Source of the DNA: DASZTV01 sp035547515 | GTDB taxonomy: Bacteria; Actinomycetota; Actinomycetes; JAFAQI01 | Assembly (NCBI GenBank): GCA_035547515.1 | Contig: DASZUS010000086.1 | Coordinates: forward strand, 1 to 64,000 | DNA length: 64,000 bases | Direction of reading: 5' to 3' | Shown: positions 41,705 to 51,143 of the stretch, piece by piece | Layout of the letters: each line of letters starts with the position of its first letter | Numbering within the stretch: position 1 is the stretch's first letter | The notes under the pieces: model-generated | What the model was told of the DNA's origin: nothing | The model's input: the letters and a program-made list of their open reading frames with translations, nothing else | Databases searched by the model: none | Position numbers and translations under genes: made by a program

Positions 41705-44085
41705 CAGCCCGCCGCCTTCACATCGACGACCGAGCCCGACACCGCACCGAGAGCTGCATGGACGTGCGATCCGGCAGAGTACGTCGGAAGCCAGACCACG
41801 CCGTCGACCATCTCAGTCACGGCAACCGGCAGCGTGATCGACCCGCGGTCGGTGCTGACGGTGACCTGGCTGCCGTCGGCGACGCCGGCGGCACTCGCGG
41901 TGGAGGCAGACAGCCGGGCGACCGCCGGACGCCGGGTGCCGGCGAGGGTGTCGACACCGTCCTGCAGCTTGCCGTCGTCGAGCAGCTGGTGCCAGGTTGC
42001 GAGAACTGCGCGGCCGGGACCGCCGGCGGATGGCGCGGCTGCGCTGACCGTCGGGGTCGCGGGCCGCTCGCCGGTCCAGGTGCGCAGCGCGGCGATCTCC
42101 GCCTGCACGGCGGCCGCGTCCGGCGTGCCGAGATCCGCACCGAGTGCTGCCGCCAGCCGGTGCAGCACCCGCAGATCGGGCAGTGCGTCGGTCGCCTCGA
42201 GAGTCGCCTCGAAGGGCCGCATCCGGCCCTCCCAGTCGAGGAACAGCCCCGGCTTCTCGACCACCGGCGAGACCGGGAGCACCACATCCGCCCGGTCAGT
42301 GACGGCCGACTCGCGGATCTCGAGGCTGACCACGAACGGTGAGTTCTCGATCGCCTTGAGCGCTCCCGCCGGGTCGGGCAGGTCGTCGGGGTCGACGCCC
42401 GCGACGACAAGGGCAAGGGCGCCCGCGGAGGCGGCCGCGAGGATGGTGTCGGCGTCGCGGCCCGGTCCCATCGGCACCCCGACGCCCCAGGCCTGCGAGA
42501 TCTCCTCCCGCGCCGCCGTGTCGGCAAGCGGCCGGCCGAACGGCAGCAGGTTGGGAAGGCAGCCAGCCTCGACCGCGCCGCGGTCGCCCGCCCGCCGCGG
42601 CACCCAGGCGAGCTTCGCGCCGGTGCGGTCGGCAAGCGCCGCTGCGGCACTGAGCGCGCCGGCGCTCGTCGCGAGCCGCTCACCGACGAGGATCACCGCA
42701 CCCGGCTTGCCGAGCGCCTCCTCGACCTCGGGGGCGACTCCGCCGAGCGCGCCCGCCTCCGAGCCGGGAGTGGTCGGGATCAGCTGGCCGCGAAGCTTGC
42801 GCAGCGCGGGAGTGGTGAACGGCGCGATGTCGAAGACCTGCAGGCCGCGCTTGGCCACGGCCTTGCGCAACCGCAGGAAGACGATCGGCGACTCCTCTTC
42901 GACCTCGAGGCCGGCAAGCAGGACCGCCGGCGCGGACTCGAGGTCGGCGTACGTCGTCTCCAGGTAGCGGCCGGCCACCCGCGCCGCCAGGAAGTCGGCC
43001 TCCTCGGCGGAGTGCGGCCGAGCGCGGAAGTCGATGTCGTTGGTGCCGAGCACGGTGCGGGCGAACTTGGAGTACGCGTAGGCGTCCTCGACGGTGAGCC
43101 GCCCACCGGTCAGCACGCCGGTCTTGCCGCGGTGCGCGGAAAGCCCTTCGGCTGCGCGGGCGATCGCCTCGGTCCACGACGCCTCGACGAGGTAGCCGTC
43201 CGCGTCGCGCACCAGCGGCGTGGTGATGCGGTCCTTCGCGGCCGCGTAGGCGAACGCCCAGCGGCCCTTGTCGCAGTTCCACTCCTCGTTGACGTCGGGG
43301 TCTGCGCCGGCGAGGCGGCGCAGCACCTTGCCGCGGCGATGGTCGGTGCGCTGCTGGCAGCCGGACGCGCAGTGCTCACAGACGGTCGCGGTCGAGACGA
43401 GGTCGAACGGGCGCGCCCGGAAGCGGTACTGCGCACCGGTGAGCGCGCCGACGGGGCAGATCTGCACCGTGTTGCCGGAGAAGTACGACGAGAACGGCTC
43501 GTCCTCGTAGATCGCCACCTGCTCGAGGGCGCCGCGCTCGAACAGCTCGATGAACGGGTCGCCTGCGATCTGCTGCGAGAAGCGGGTGCAGCGCGCGCAC
43601 AGCACGCAGCGCTCGCGGTCCAGCAGGACCTGGGAGGAGATCGGGATCGGCTTCTCGTAGGTGCGCTTCTGGTCCTTGAAGCGGCTCTCGGCGCCGCCGT
43701 TGGACAGCGCCTGGTTCTGCAACGGGCACTCGCCGCCCTTGTCGCAGACCGGGCAGTCCAGCGGGTGGTTGAGCAGCAGGAACTCGAGGTTGCCGCGCTG
43801 CGCCTTCTCCGAGACCGTCGAGGACAGCTGGGTCTTGATCACCATGCCGTCGCGAACCGGCACGGTGCAGGAAGCGACCGGCTTGCGCTCGCCTTCGACC
43901 TCGACGATGCACTGCCGGCACGCGCCGACCGGGTCGAGCAGCGGGTGGTCGCAGAACCGCGGCACCTGGATGCCGACCATCTCGGCGGCCCGGATGATCA
44001 GTACGCCCTTGGGGACCGCGACCTCGACCCCGTCGATGGTGACGGTGACGGTCTCGACCACGGTCGACTCGTCGGTGGTGCTCAT
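41704..44085 (-). CDS. nuoG: NADH-quinone oxidoreductase subunit G
   Basis: About 793 residues from ATG 44085, overlapping the nuoF stop (ATGA). The N-terminal part carries a [2Fe-2S] site (Cys45, 56, 59, 73), a His/Cys3 [4Fe-4S] site (His107, Cys111, 114, 120), a second [4Fe-4S] site (Cys160, 163, 166, 210), and a further four-Cys site (236, 239, 243, 270) like the off-path N7 cluster of E. coli and Thermus. A molybdopterin-oxidoreductase-like domain without cofactor motifs makes up the rest. Confidence 0.97.
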   Translation of the reverse strand: MSTTDESTVVETVTVTIDGVEVAVPKGVLIIRAAEMVGIQVPRFCDHPLLDPVGACRQCIVEVEGERKPVASCTVPVRDGMVIKTQLSSTVSEKAQRGNLEFLLLNHPLDCPVCDKGGECPLQNQALSNGGAESRFKDQKRTYEKPIPISSQVLLDRERCVLCARCTRFSQQIAGDPFIELFERGALEQVAIYEDEPFSSYFSGNTVQICPVGALTGAQYRFRARPFDLVSTATVCEHCASGCQQRTDHRRGKVLRRLAGADPDVNEEWNCDKGRWAFAYAAAKDRITTPLVRDADGYLVEASWTEAIARAAEGLSAHRGKTGVLTGGRLTVEDAYAYSKFARTVLGTNDIDFRARPHSAEEADFLAARVAGRYLETTYADLESAPAVLLAGLEVEEESPIVFLRLRKAVAKRGLQVFDIAPFTTPALRKLRGQLIPTTPGSEAGALGGVAPEVEEALGKPGAVILVGERLATSAGALSAAAALADRTGAKLAWVPRRAGDRGAVEAGCLPNLLPFGRPLADTAAREEISQAWGVGVPMGPGRDADTILAAASAGALALVVAGVDPDDLPDPAGALKAIENSPFVVSLEIRESAVTDRADVVLPVSPVVEKPGLFLDWEGRMRPFEATLEATDALPDLRVLHRLAAALGADLGTPDAAAVQAEIAALRTWTGERPATPTVSAAAPSAGGPGRAVLATWHQLLDDGKLQDGVDTLAGTRRPAVARLSASTASAAGVADGSQVTVSTDRGSITLPVAVTEMVDGVVWLPTYSAGSHVHAALGAVSGSVVDVKAAG

Positions 44086-45377
44086 GAGGCGGCCGCCGCG
44101 GCGAAGAGGGTCGATGCCGTCGGGTCGAACGGGCACCCGCCGTTCTCCCAGTGGCGGACGTACTCGTCTCGGAAGTACTTCACCGAGGAGACGATCGGGC
44201 TGACCGCGCCGTCGCCAAGCGCGCAGAACGACCGCCCGAAGATGTTGTCGCAGGCGTCGAGCAACGTGTCGATGTCACTGGCATCGGCGTTGCCTGCCTC
44301 GAGCCGCTCGAGGATCTGCACCATCCAGTAGGTCCCCTCGCGACAAGGCGTGCACTTGCCGCACGACTCGTGGGCGTAGAACTCGGTCCACCGGAGCACC
44401 GCGCGCACGACGCAGGTGGTGTCGTCGAAGATCTGCAGCGCCTTGGTGCCGAGCATCGAGCCGGCCTCCGACATGCCCTCGTAGTCCAGCGGCGAGTCGA
44501 GGTGGTCGGCGGTGAGCAGTGGCGTCGACGATCCGCCGGGCGTCCAGAACTTCAGCTCGTGGCCCTCGCGGACGCCGCCCGCAAGATCGAGGAGCTCGCG
44601 CAACGTCACGCCGAGCGGCGCTTCGTACTGGCCGGGCTTGGCGACGTGCCCCGACAGCGAGTAGAGCGTGAACCCGGGTGAGCGCTCCGAGCCGTATTGC
44701 TTGAACCACTCGACACCGCGCTCGATGATCGGCGGCACGCTCGAGACCGACTCGACGTTGTTGATCACGGTGGGGCAGGCGTAGAGACCCTCGACCGCCG
44801 GAAACGGCGGGCGCAGCCGAGGCTGGCCGCGGTAGCCCTCGAGCGAGTCGAGCAGCGCCGTCTCCTCGCCGCAGATGTAGGCACCGGCCCCGGCGTGCAC
44901 GACCACGTCGAGGTCGAAGCCGCTGCCGAAGATGTTGCTGCCGAGCAGGCCGGCGGCCTTCGCCTCGGCGACCGCGGCCTGCAGCCGGCGTATGACGTGA
45001 AGGACCTCGCCGCGCACGTAGATGAACGCCTGGTTCGCGCGGATCGCGAAGCACGTGATGACCACGCCTTCGACGAGCACGTGCGGGTTGGCGAGCATCA
45101 GCGGGATGTCCTTGCAGGTGCCCGGCTCGGACTCGTCGGCGTTGACGACGAGGTAGTGCGGCTTGCCGTCACCCTGCGGGATGAAGCTCCACTTGTTGCC
45201 CGTCGGGAATCCGGCGCCGCCACGGCCGCGCAGGCCCGACTCCTTGACGAGGTTGATGACCGCGTCGGGCTCCATCGCCAGCGCCTTGCGCGCAGCCTTG
45301 TAGTCGCCGCCGTAGCCGGCGAGGGTCCAGGGCTTGTCCTTGTCCCAGTTGTCCGACAGGACCGGGGTCAGCTTCAT
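44082..45377 (-). CDS. nuoF: NADH-quinone oxidoreductase subunit F
   Basis: A 431-residue NADH- and FMN-binding subunit. Nucleotide loop GRGGAGFPTGNKW (from residue 51), FMN-site NADESEPGTCKD, and the N3 cluster motif ESCGKCTPCREG with a later Cys in DACDNIFGRSFCALG. It starts the electron path from NADH. ATG overlaps the nuoE stop. Confidence 0.97.
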   Translation of the reverse strand: MKLTPVLSDNWDKDKPWTLAGYGGDYKAARKALAMEPDAVINLVKESGLRGRGGAGFPTGNKWSFIPQGDGKPHYLVVNADESEPGTCKDIPLMLANPHVLVEGVVITCFAIRANQAFIYVRGEVLHVIRRLQAAVAEAKAAGLLGSNIFGSGFDLDVVVHAGAGAYICGEETALLDSLEGYRGQPRLRPPFPAVEGLYACPTVINNVESVSSVPPIIERGVEWFKQYGSERSPGFTLYSLSGHVAKPGQYEAPLGVTLRELLDLAGGVREGHELKFWTPGGSSTPLLTADHLDSPLDYEGMSEAGSMLGTKALQIFDDTTCVVRAVLRWTEFYAHESCGKCTPCREGTYWMVQILERLEAGNADASDIDTLLDACDNIFGRSFCALGDGAVSPIVSSVKYFRDEYVRHWENGGCPFDPTASTLFAAAAAS

Positions 45378-46012
45378 GCCTTCTCACCCCGCTCGCGGGC
45401 GAGCTCGAGGCCGGCAAGGGTTGCCGGACCGGCAGCGACGCCCTCATCGGCGCGGCCGTCGTTGAAGCCGGCGAGAACCCGCTCGGCTTCCTTCCAGGTC
45501 ACGACCTGTGACGCGCCACGCGTCGGGGCGACCGGCTTGCCGGCGCGGAGGTCGTCGACGATCTGGCGCGCGGACTCCGGCGTCTGGTTGTCGAAGAACT
45601 CCCAGTTGACCATCATCACCGGCGCGAAGTCGCAGGCCGCGTTGCACTCGATGTGCTCCAGCGAGACCTTGCCGTCCTCGGTCACGCCGTTCTGCGCCGT
45701 GATGCCGGTGTGCTCCTTCAGCGCGGCGTAGATCGCATCGCCGCCCATGACTGCGCACAGCGTGTTGGTGCAGACGCCGACGTGGTAGTCGCCGACGGGC
45801 TTGCGCTTGTACATCGTGTAGAACGTCGCGACCGCACCGACCTCTGCCTTGGTCAGGCCGAGCAGGTCCGCGCACAGCCCGATGCCCTCCGGGGTGACGT
45901 AGCCCTCTTCGCTCTGCACGAGGTGCAGCATCGGAAGCAGCGCGGAGCGCGGCCTGGGATAACGCGCGATGAGCTGCTGGGCAAGCTCTCGCGTCTGTGC
46001 CGACAATGCCAT
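45374..46012 (-). CDS. nuoE: NADH-quinone oxidoreductase subunit E
   Basis: A 212-residue thioredoxin-fold protein with the N1a [2Fe-2S] ligands CTNTLC and CNAACDFAP. The N-terminal helical part (ELAQQLIARYPRPRSALLPM) is typical. About 40 extra residues follow the fold (ending ERGEKA). Shares one base with the nuoD stop. Confidence 0.96.
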   Translation of the reverse strand: MALSAQTRELAQQLIARYPRPRSALLPMLHLVQSEEGYVTPEGIGLCADLLGLTKAEVGAVATFYTMYKRKPVGDYHVGVCTNTLCAVMGGDAIYAALKEHTGITAQNGVTEDGKVSLEHIECNAACDFAPVMMVNWEFFDNQTPESARQIVDDLRAGKPVAPTRGASQVVTWKEAERVLAGFNDGRADEGVAAGPATLAGLELARERGEKA

Positions 46013-47376
46013 TAGCGGTCTACTCCACCCATGACCGGATCGATGCTGGCGACCGCGGCGACGACGTCGGAGATCATGCCGCCCTCGGACACCGCCGGTA
46101 CCGCTTGCAGGTTGACGAAGCTTGGGTCGCGCAGGTGCACGCGGAAGGGCCGCGTCCCGCCGTCGGAGACGACGTGCGCACCGAGCTCTCCGCGAGGGGA
46201 TTCGATCGGGACGTACGCCTGACCGGCCGGCACCCGGAAGCCCTCTGTGACGAGCTTGAAGTGATGGATCAGCGCTTCCATCGACGTACCCATGATGGTG
46301 CGGATGTGGTCGAGGGAGTTACCGAGACCGTCGGAGCCGAGCGCCAGCTGCGCCGGCCAGGCGATCTTCTTGTCCTCGACCATCGTCGGGCCCGGCCGGA
46401 GCCGGTCGAGCGCCTGCTCGATGATCTTCAGCGACTCGCGCATCTCGTTGATCCGGACGAGGTAGCGCGCGTAGCAGTCACCCGCGGTCTCGGTCACGAC
46501 GTTGAAGTCGTAGGTCTCGTAGTCGAGGTAGGGCATCTCCTTGCGGAGGTCCCATGCCAGTCCCGACGCACGCAGCAGCGGACCGGTGACGCCGAGCTGC
46601 ATGCAGGACGAGGTGTCGAGGTAGCCGACCCCGGAGAGCCGGGCGAGCCAGATCGGGTTGGCCGAGAGCAGGTCCTCGTACTCGTCGATCCGCCGGTACA
46701 TGTCAGGGATGAACTCGCGGATCGCGTCGACGGCACCCGCCGGGAGGTCCTGTGCGACCCCACCGGGACGGACGTACGCGTGGTTCATCCGCAGGCCGGT
46801 GATCATCTCGAGGATCAGCAGGATCTTCTCGCGCTCGCGGAAGCCGAGCAGCATCATCGTGATGGCGCCGATCTCCATGCCGCCGGTCGCCAGCCAGACC
46901 AGGTGTGAGGAAATCCGCTGCAGCTCGAGCACGAGGACGCGCAGCACCTTGACGCGCTCGGGGATCTGGTCCTCGATGCCGAGCAGCCGCTCGACGCCCA
47001 GGCAGTACGTCGTCTCGTTGAACAGCGGTGAGAGGTAGTCGCACCGCGTGATAAACGTGACCGCCTGGGTCCAGTTGCGGTACTCCATGTTCTTCTCGAT
47101 GCCGGTGTGCAGGTAGCCGATGACCGGCCGGATCTGCTGCACCGTCTCGCCCTCGAGCTCGAGCACCAGGCGAAGCACCCCGTGGGTCGAGGGGTGCTGC
47201 GGTCCCATGTTGACGACGATCCGCTCGGACTCGTTGGGGTCGATCGCCTCGACGACGTCGTCCCAGTCACCGCCGCCGACGGTGAAGACGCGACCCTCGC
47301 CCTCAGGGGAGTTGCCGCCGTACGGGTCACTCGTGTCGTAGGTGCTCTCGTAGACCTGGTCGGTGGTCTCGCTCAT
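46012..47376 (-). CDS. nuoD: NADH-quinone oxidoreductase subunit D
   Basis: A 454-residue 49-kDa-type subunit that builds the quinone head-group site with NuoB. MGPQHPSTHGVLRLVLELEG, GYLHTGIEKNMEYR, CDYLSPLFNE and a C-terminal SIDPVMGGVDR are diagnostic. The quinone-site His and Tyr are present (HPSTHG, DYLSP). The first 45 residues are an extra hydrophilic segment. ATG overlaps the nuoC stop. Confidence 0.97.
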   Translation of the reverse strand: MSETTDQVYESTYDTSDPYGGNSPEGEGRVFTVGGGDWDDVVEAIDPNESERIVVNMGPQHPSTHGVLRLVLELEGETVQQIRPVIGYLHTGIEKNMEYRNWTQAVTFITRCDYLSPLFNETTYCLGVERLLGIEDQIPERVKVLRVLVLELQRISSHLVWLATGGMEIGAITMMLLGFREREKILLILEMITGLRMNHAYVRPGGVAQDLPAGAVDAIREFIPDMYRRIDEYEDLLSANPIWLARLSGVGYLDTSSCMQLGVTGPLLRASGLAWDLRKEMPYLDYETYDFNVVTETAGDCYARYLVRINEMRESLKIIEQALDRLRPGPTMVEDKKIAWPAQLALGSDGLGNSLDHIRTIMGTSMEALIHHFKLVTEGFRVPAGQAYVPIESPRGELGAHVVSDGGTRPFRVHLRDPSFVNLQAVPAVSEGGMISDVVAAVASIDPVMGGVDR

Positions 47377-48026
47377 GCGTAAGACCTCCGCTCGTCCGGG
47401 GGCGGGACCGTCGCGCCCTTGTACTCCACGGGCACCCCGCCGAGCGGGTAGTCCTTGCGCTGCGGGTGCCCGGGCCAGTCGTCGGGCATCTCGATGCGTG
47501 TCAGCGAGGGATGGCCATCGAAGACGATGCCGAAGAAGTCCCAGGCTTCGCGCTCGTGCCAGTTCGCGGTGGGGTAGACCGCGGTGATGCTCGGCACGTG
47601 CGGGTCCTCGACGGTGACTGACACCTCCAGGCGGATCCGGCGGCGGTAGGTCATCGACAGCAGGTGGTAGACCGCGTGCAACCGGCGCCCGGTCGGGTCA
47701 TTGATGTAGTCGACGCCTGAGACGCCCGAGCACATCTCGAAGCGCAGCGCCGGCTCGTCGCGCAGCGTGCGGCAGACGTCGACGATCGCCTCGCGCTTGA
47801 CGTGGAGGGTGAGCTCGCCACGGTGTACGACGACGGCCTCGATGGCACCCGCGAAGTCGGGGTAGGCAGCCTCCAGCGCGGAGGTCGCGGCGTCGAACCA
47901 CTCGCCGTACGGCTTCGGAGTGGAGACGACGTGCGTGGCACGGACGACGAGGCCACCGAAGCCCGATGTGTCGCCGAAGCCCGAGGCGCCGAACATGTCA
48001 CGGCGGGTCCCCGCGTCCTCGGTCAC
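47373..48026 (-). CDS. nuoC: NADH-quinone oxidoreductase subunit C
   Basis: About 217 residues from GTG 48026, which overlaps the nuoB stop as GTGA; the open frame is much longer but unrelated upstream. Family motif NWHEREAWDFFGIVFDGHPS, followed by MPDDWPGHPQRKDYPLG. The N-terminal 20 residues are Gly-rich and variable. NuoC and NuoD are separate proteins here, unlike the fused NuoCD of enterobacteria. Confidence 0.96.
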   Translation of the reverse strand: MTEDAGTRRDMFGASGFGDTSGFGGLVVRATHVVSTPKPYGEWFDAATSALEAAYPDFAGAIEAVVVHRGELTLHVKREAIVDVCRTLRDEPALRFEMCSGVSGVDYINDPTGRRLHAVYHLLSMTYRRRIRLEVSVTVEDPHVPSITAVYPTANWHEREAWDFFGIVFDGHPSLTRIEMPDDWPGHPQRKDYPLGGVPVEYKGATVPPPDERRSYA

Positions 48027-48637
48027 GGGCGCTCTCCGGGCAGCGGCGCCGCGTTGGCGTAGGGCGTGATCTCGACGTCGACCGGCAGGCTCTTCGAACG
48101 CCGGGTGTCGCGCTCGATCGGCTTCTCGTACGGCGAGTCGTCGATCGCGGTGTAGTCGAGCTTGCCGGACAGGGGGCCGGTCTTGATCTTGTCGTGCAGC
48201 TTGAGGATCGCGTCGAGCAGCATCTCGGGCCGTGGCGGGCAGCCCGGCAGGTACATGTCCACCGGCACGACGTGGTCGACACCCTGCACGACCGCGTAGT
48301 TGTTGAACATTCCGCCGCTGCTGGCGCAGACGCCCATTGCCAGGACCCACTTGGGCTCGGACATCTGGTCGTAGATCTGGCGCAGGACCGGGGCCATCTT
48401 CTGCGAGACCCGGCCGGCGACGATCATCAGATCGGCCTGGCGCGGCGACGCCGAGAAGCGCTCCATGCCGAAGCGCGCGATGTCGAAACGCGGCCCGCCG
48501 ACGGCCATCATCTCGATCGCGCAGCAGGCGAGGCCGAACTGTGCGGGCCACACCGAGTTCTTGCGTGCGGTATTGAGGATCTTCGAGACGGTGGTGAGCA
48601 GCACGCCTTCCGGCAGGAGCTTCTCTTCGATACCCAT
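48023..48637 (-). CDS. nuoB: NADH-quinone oxidoreductase subunit B
   Basis: A 204-residue subunit holding terminal cluster N2. Ligands lie in FGLACCAIEMM (adjacent Cys), GVCASSGGM and LPGCPPRPE. It also has PRQADLMIVAGRVSQKMAP. Some 40 extra residues follow the core. It starts 18 bp after nuoA. A shorter diverged paralogue occurs at 29035-29460. Confidence 0.97.
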   Translation of the reverse strand: MGIEEKLLPEGVLLTTVSKILNTARKNSVWPAQFGLACCAIEMMAVGGPRFDIARFGMERFSASPRQADLMIVAGRVSQKMAPVLRQIYDQMSEPKWVLAMGVCASSGGMFNNYAVVQGVDHVVPVDMYLPGCPPRPEMLLDAILKLHDKIKTGPLSGKLDYTAIDDSPYEKPIERDTRRSKSLPVDVEITPYANAAPLPGERP

Positions 48638-48655
48638 GGCTAGACCGTCCGCCCG

Positions 48656-49006
48656 TCAGTCCCACTCGAGCCCGCCGCGCCGCCAGACGTAGGCGTACAC
48701 GACGAAGACGGAGAGGATGAACAGGATCATCTCGACCAGGCCGAACATGCCGAGGGAGTTGAAGGCGACGGCCCACGGATACAAGAAGATGATCTCGATG
48801 TCGAAGACGATGAACAGCATCGCCGTCAGGTAGTACTTCACCGGGAAGCGGTGGCCGCGGAAGGCCTGCGGGCTCGGCTCGATACCGCACTCGTAGGACT
48901 CGAGCTTGGCTTTGTTGAAGCGCTTCGGGCCGGTGAGCGCGCCCATGATCACAGAGAAGATCGCGAAGCCCGCGCCGATCGCGGCGAGGATGAGAATCGG
49001 GATCAT
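48656..49006 (-). CDS. nuoA: NADH-quinone oxidoreductase subunit A
   Basis: A 116-residue three-span subunit and first gene of the 14-gene nuo operon. Family sequence KLESYECGIEPSPQAFRGHR with the loop Cys near the quinone channel, and YLTAMLFIVFDIEIIFLYPW. The ribosome site AGAAGGAG is strong. The 81-bp gap upstream has a TAGACT -10-like element on the minus strand but no good -35, so the operon may also be read through from menJ. Confidence 0.97.
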   Translation of the reverse strand: MIPILILAAIGAGFAIFSVIMGALTGPKRFNKAKLESYECGIEPSPQAFRGHRFPVKYYLTAMLFIVFDIEIIFLYPWAVAFNSLGMFGLVEMILFILSVFVVYAYVWRRGGLEWD

Positions 49007-49087
49007 CGCTCTCCTTCTCCCCTCGAGCTCCGTCGCACCAAGCCGTCGACAACCGTCGAAAGTCTAGGTCTGGGCATCTCGGCCACT

Positions 49088-50350
49088 TCAGGCGGCCGGT
49101 GCGATGCGCGTCAGGCCGTTGATGATGCGGTCCATCGCATCGCCGTCGGTCGGGTCGGTGAGGTTCGCGAGCAGCTTCAGGCAGAACTTCATCAGCGTCG
49201 GGTGCGGCAACCCGTGACGGGTGCACAGCTTCATGACGGAGGGATGCCCGATCGCACGGACGAAGTACCGGCCGAGCGTGTAGTAGCCGCCGTAGGTCGC
49301 GTCGAGCGCCTTCGGGTAGCCCTCGAGGATCCGCTCGCGACGCGGACCCGGCGGCTCGGCGAGCGCCATCGCGACGACCTCAGCGGCCAGCCGGCCGGAC
49401 TCCATCGCGTAGGCGATGCCCTCGCCGTTCATCGGGTTGACCATGCCGCCGGCGTCACCGACCAGCAGCGCGCCGTCGGCGTAGTGCGGCTTGCGGTTGA
49501 AGCCCATCGGCAGCGCGGCGCCGCGGATCGGCCCGGTGGCGTTCTCGGGGGTGAAGCCCCACTCCTCGGGCAGTGCCGAGACCCAGCGGTCGAGCAGGTC
49601 CCGGTAGTCGGTCTGGCCGAACGCGTCGGAGGTGTTGAGGATGCCGAGGCCGACGTTCGACGTACCGTCGCCCATCCCGAAGATCCACCCGTAGCCGGGC
49701 AGCAGCCGGCCCTTGCCGGGCTGGCCGTCCCAAAGCTCCAGCCACGACTCCAGCCAGTCGTCGTCGTGACGGGGGCTCTTGTAGTAGCGGCGGTAGGCCA
49801 CGCCCATCGGGCGGTCCTCGCGGCGCTGTCGGTTCAGCGCGATGGAGAACCGGGTGCTGTTGCCGTCCGCCACCACTGTGATCGGCGCGCGGAAGGTCCT
49901 GCCATCCTTGGTCGTGACGCCCTCGATCCGGCCGGTCCGCTCGTCGCGGACCGGGTCGGTGACGGTGGTGAGCTCGTGGATCTGCGCGCCGGCCTTCTGC
50001 GCCGTACGGGCGAGCATGTCGTCGAAGTCCTGCCGCTGGCGGACCAGGCCGTAGGACGGGTACGCCGCGAGATCCGGCCACGGCATCTCCAGGCGCATGC
50101 CGCCGCCCATGATCCGTAGGCCGTGGTTGGCCAGCCAGCCGGCCTCACGCGAGGTGTCGATGCCCATCGCCACGAGTTGCTTGACCGCGCGCGGGGTCAA
50201 GCCGTCGCCGCAGACCTTCTCGCGCGGGAACTTGGTCTTCTCACATGCGATGACGGACAGGCCGGCCTGCGCCAGCCAGTACGCCGCAGTGGAGCCGCCG
50301 GGACCAGCGCCGACGACGACGACGTCCGCGTCGTACTCGTGGCTTGTCAC
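49088..50350 (-). CDS. menJ: Geranylgeranyl reductase family flavoprotein, menaquinone reductase (MenJ-like)
   Basis: A 420-residue FAD enzyme. Dinucleotide fold at the N-terminus (VVVVGAGPGGSTAAYWLAQ), then EKVCGDGLTPRAV, the second FAD motif ALLVGDAGGMVNPMNGEGIA, and a C-terminal cap. M. tuberculosis MenJ (Rv0561c) saturates one isoprene unit of menaquinone and is encoded near menG and a prenyl synthase; the same set is linked to nuo here. The quinone reductase role is inferred from this context; archaeal-type lipid reduction is less likely in this organism. Confidence 0.9.
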   Translation of the reverse strand: MTSHEYDADVVVVGAGPGGSTAAYWLAQAGLSVIACEKTKFPREKVCGDGLTPRAVKQLVAMGIDTSREAGWLANHGLRIMGGGMRLEMPWPDLAAYPSYGLVRQRQDFDDMLARTAQKAGAQIHELTTVTDPVRDERTGRIEGVTTKDGRTFRAPITVVADGNSTRFSIALNRQRREDRPMGVAYRRYYKSPRHDDDWLESWLELWDGQPGKGRLLPGYGWIFGMGDGTSNVGLGILNTSDAFGQTDYRDLLDRWVSALPEEWGFTPENATGPIRGAALPMGFNRKPHYADGALLVGDAGGMVNPMNGEGIAYAMESGRLAAEVVAMALAEPPGPRRERILEGYPKALDATYGGYYTLGRYFVRAIGHPSVMKLCTRHGLPHPTLMKFCLKLLANLTDPTDGDAMDRIINGLTRIAPAA

Positions 50351-50391
50351 GCCGATCTCTGCCCTTCAACAGCGCTGCTGCATTAAGACTC

Positions 50392-50425
50392 TGCTCGTGA
50401 AACCGTTGCTCGTGAAACCGTTCAC
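50392..50425. promoter_or_regulatory. Tandem 15-bp repeat and dyad upstream of menJ
   Basis: TGCTCGTGAAACCGT occurs twice head to tail (50392-50406 and 50407-50421). The second copy merges into GTGAAACCGTTCAC (50412-50425), a dyad with 5-bp arms. It lies in the 92-bp gap between menG and menJ, 40-75 bp before the menJ start, where an operator would sit. No -35/-10 pair was convincing, so the role is a guess. Confidence 0.4.
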
Positions 50426-50442
50426 ATGCCGCTTCAGCGATC

Positions 50443-51138
50443 CTATCGAGGCCTCGATCCGGTGTGGAGGGCGACCGCGCCAAGAAGCATCTGCCGCCAG
50501 GTGACCCGCTCCCAGCCGGCCGCCGCGATGCGCGCGGCGAGCGCCTCGGGACCAGGCCAGGCCCGCACGCTCTCGGCGAGGTAGTCATAGGCCTCGCTGT
50601 TGCTGGCGACGAGACGAGCCAGGCGGGGCATCACGTGACGGACGTAGAAGTGGTGCCCGGCGCGCATCGGCTGGCGGCGCGGCGCACTGGTCTCGAGGAC
50701 CGCGATCCGCCCGCCGGGCCGGGTGACGCGGGCGAGCTCGGACAGGGCCGCATCCACGTCAGCCACGTTGCGCAGGCCGAAGGAGATGGTCACCGCGGTG
50801 AACGACTCGTCCGCGAACGGCAGCCGCAACGCGTCGCCCGCGACGAAGCACATCGTCTGGTTGCGCCGGCGGCCCACCGCGAGCATCCCCTGCGAGAAGT
50901 CACAGGCGACGACGGTCGCTCCCCGCGCTTGCAGACTGGCCGAGCTCGCGCCGGTGCCCGCGGCAAGGTCGAGTACGACGTCGGCCGGCCCGATCGCCAG
51001 CGTGTCGGCGACGATGCGCCGCCACCGCCGCTCCTGGCCGCCGGTCATCACCGCGTTCATGCGGTCGTAGTTGTCGGCGACCGCGTCGAACATCCGCGCG
51101 ACATCGCGGGGCTGCCGGTCGAGCTGTGCCCGGGGCAT
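50443..51138 (-). CDS. menG: Demethylmenaquinone methyltransferase
   Basis: A 231-residue UbiE/MenG-family SAM methyltransferase, last step of menaquinone synthesis. Start ATG 51138 (MPRAQLDRQPRDVARMFDAV); the open frame upstream is unrelated. SAM motif VVLDLAAGTGASS, then FADESFTAVTISFGLRNVAD and ARVTRPGGRIAVLE, and the C-terminal NSEAYDYLAESVRAWPG are typical. It follows the DUF4229 gene by 5 bp and precedes menJ on the same strand. Confidence 0.94.
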   Translation of the reverse strand: MPRAQLDRQPRDVARMFDAVADNYDRMNAVMTGGQERRWRRIVADTLAIGPADVVLDLAAGTGASSASLQARGATVVACDFSQGMLAVGRRRNQTMCFVAGDALRLPFADESFTAVTISFGLRNVADVDAALSELARVTRPGGRIAVLETSAPRRQPMRAGHHFYVRHVMPRLARLVASNSEAYDYLAESVRAWPGPEALAARIAAAGWERVTWRQMLLGAVALHTGSRPR

Positions 51139-51143
51139 CGGCG

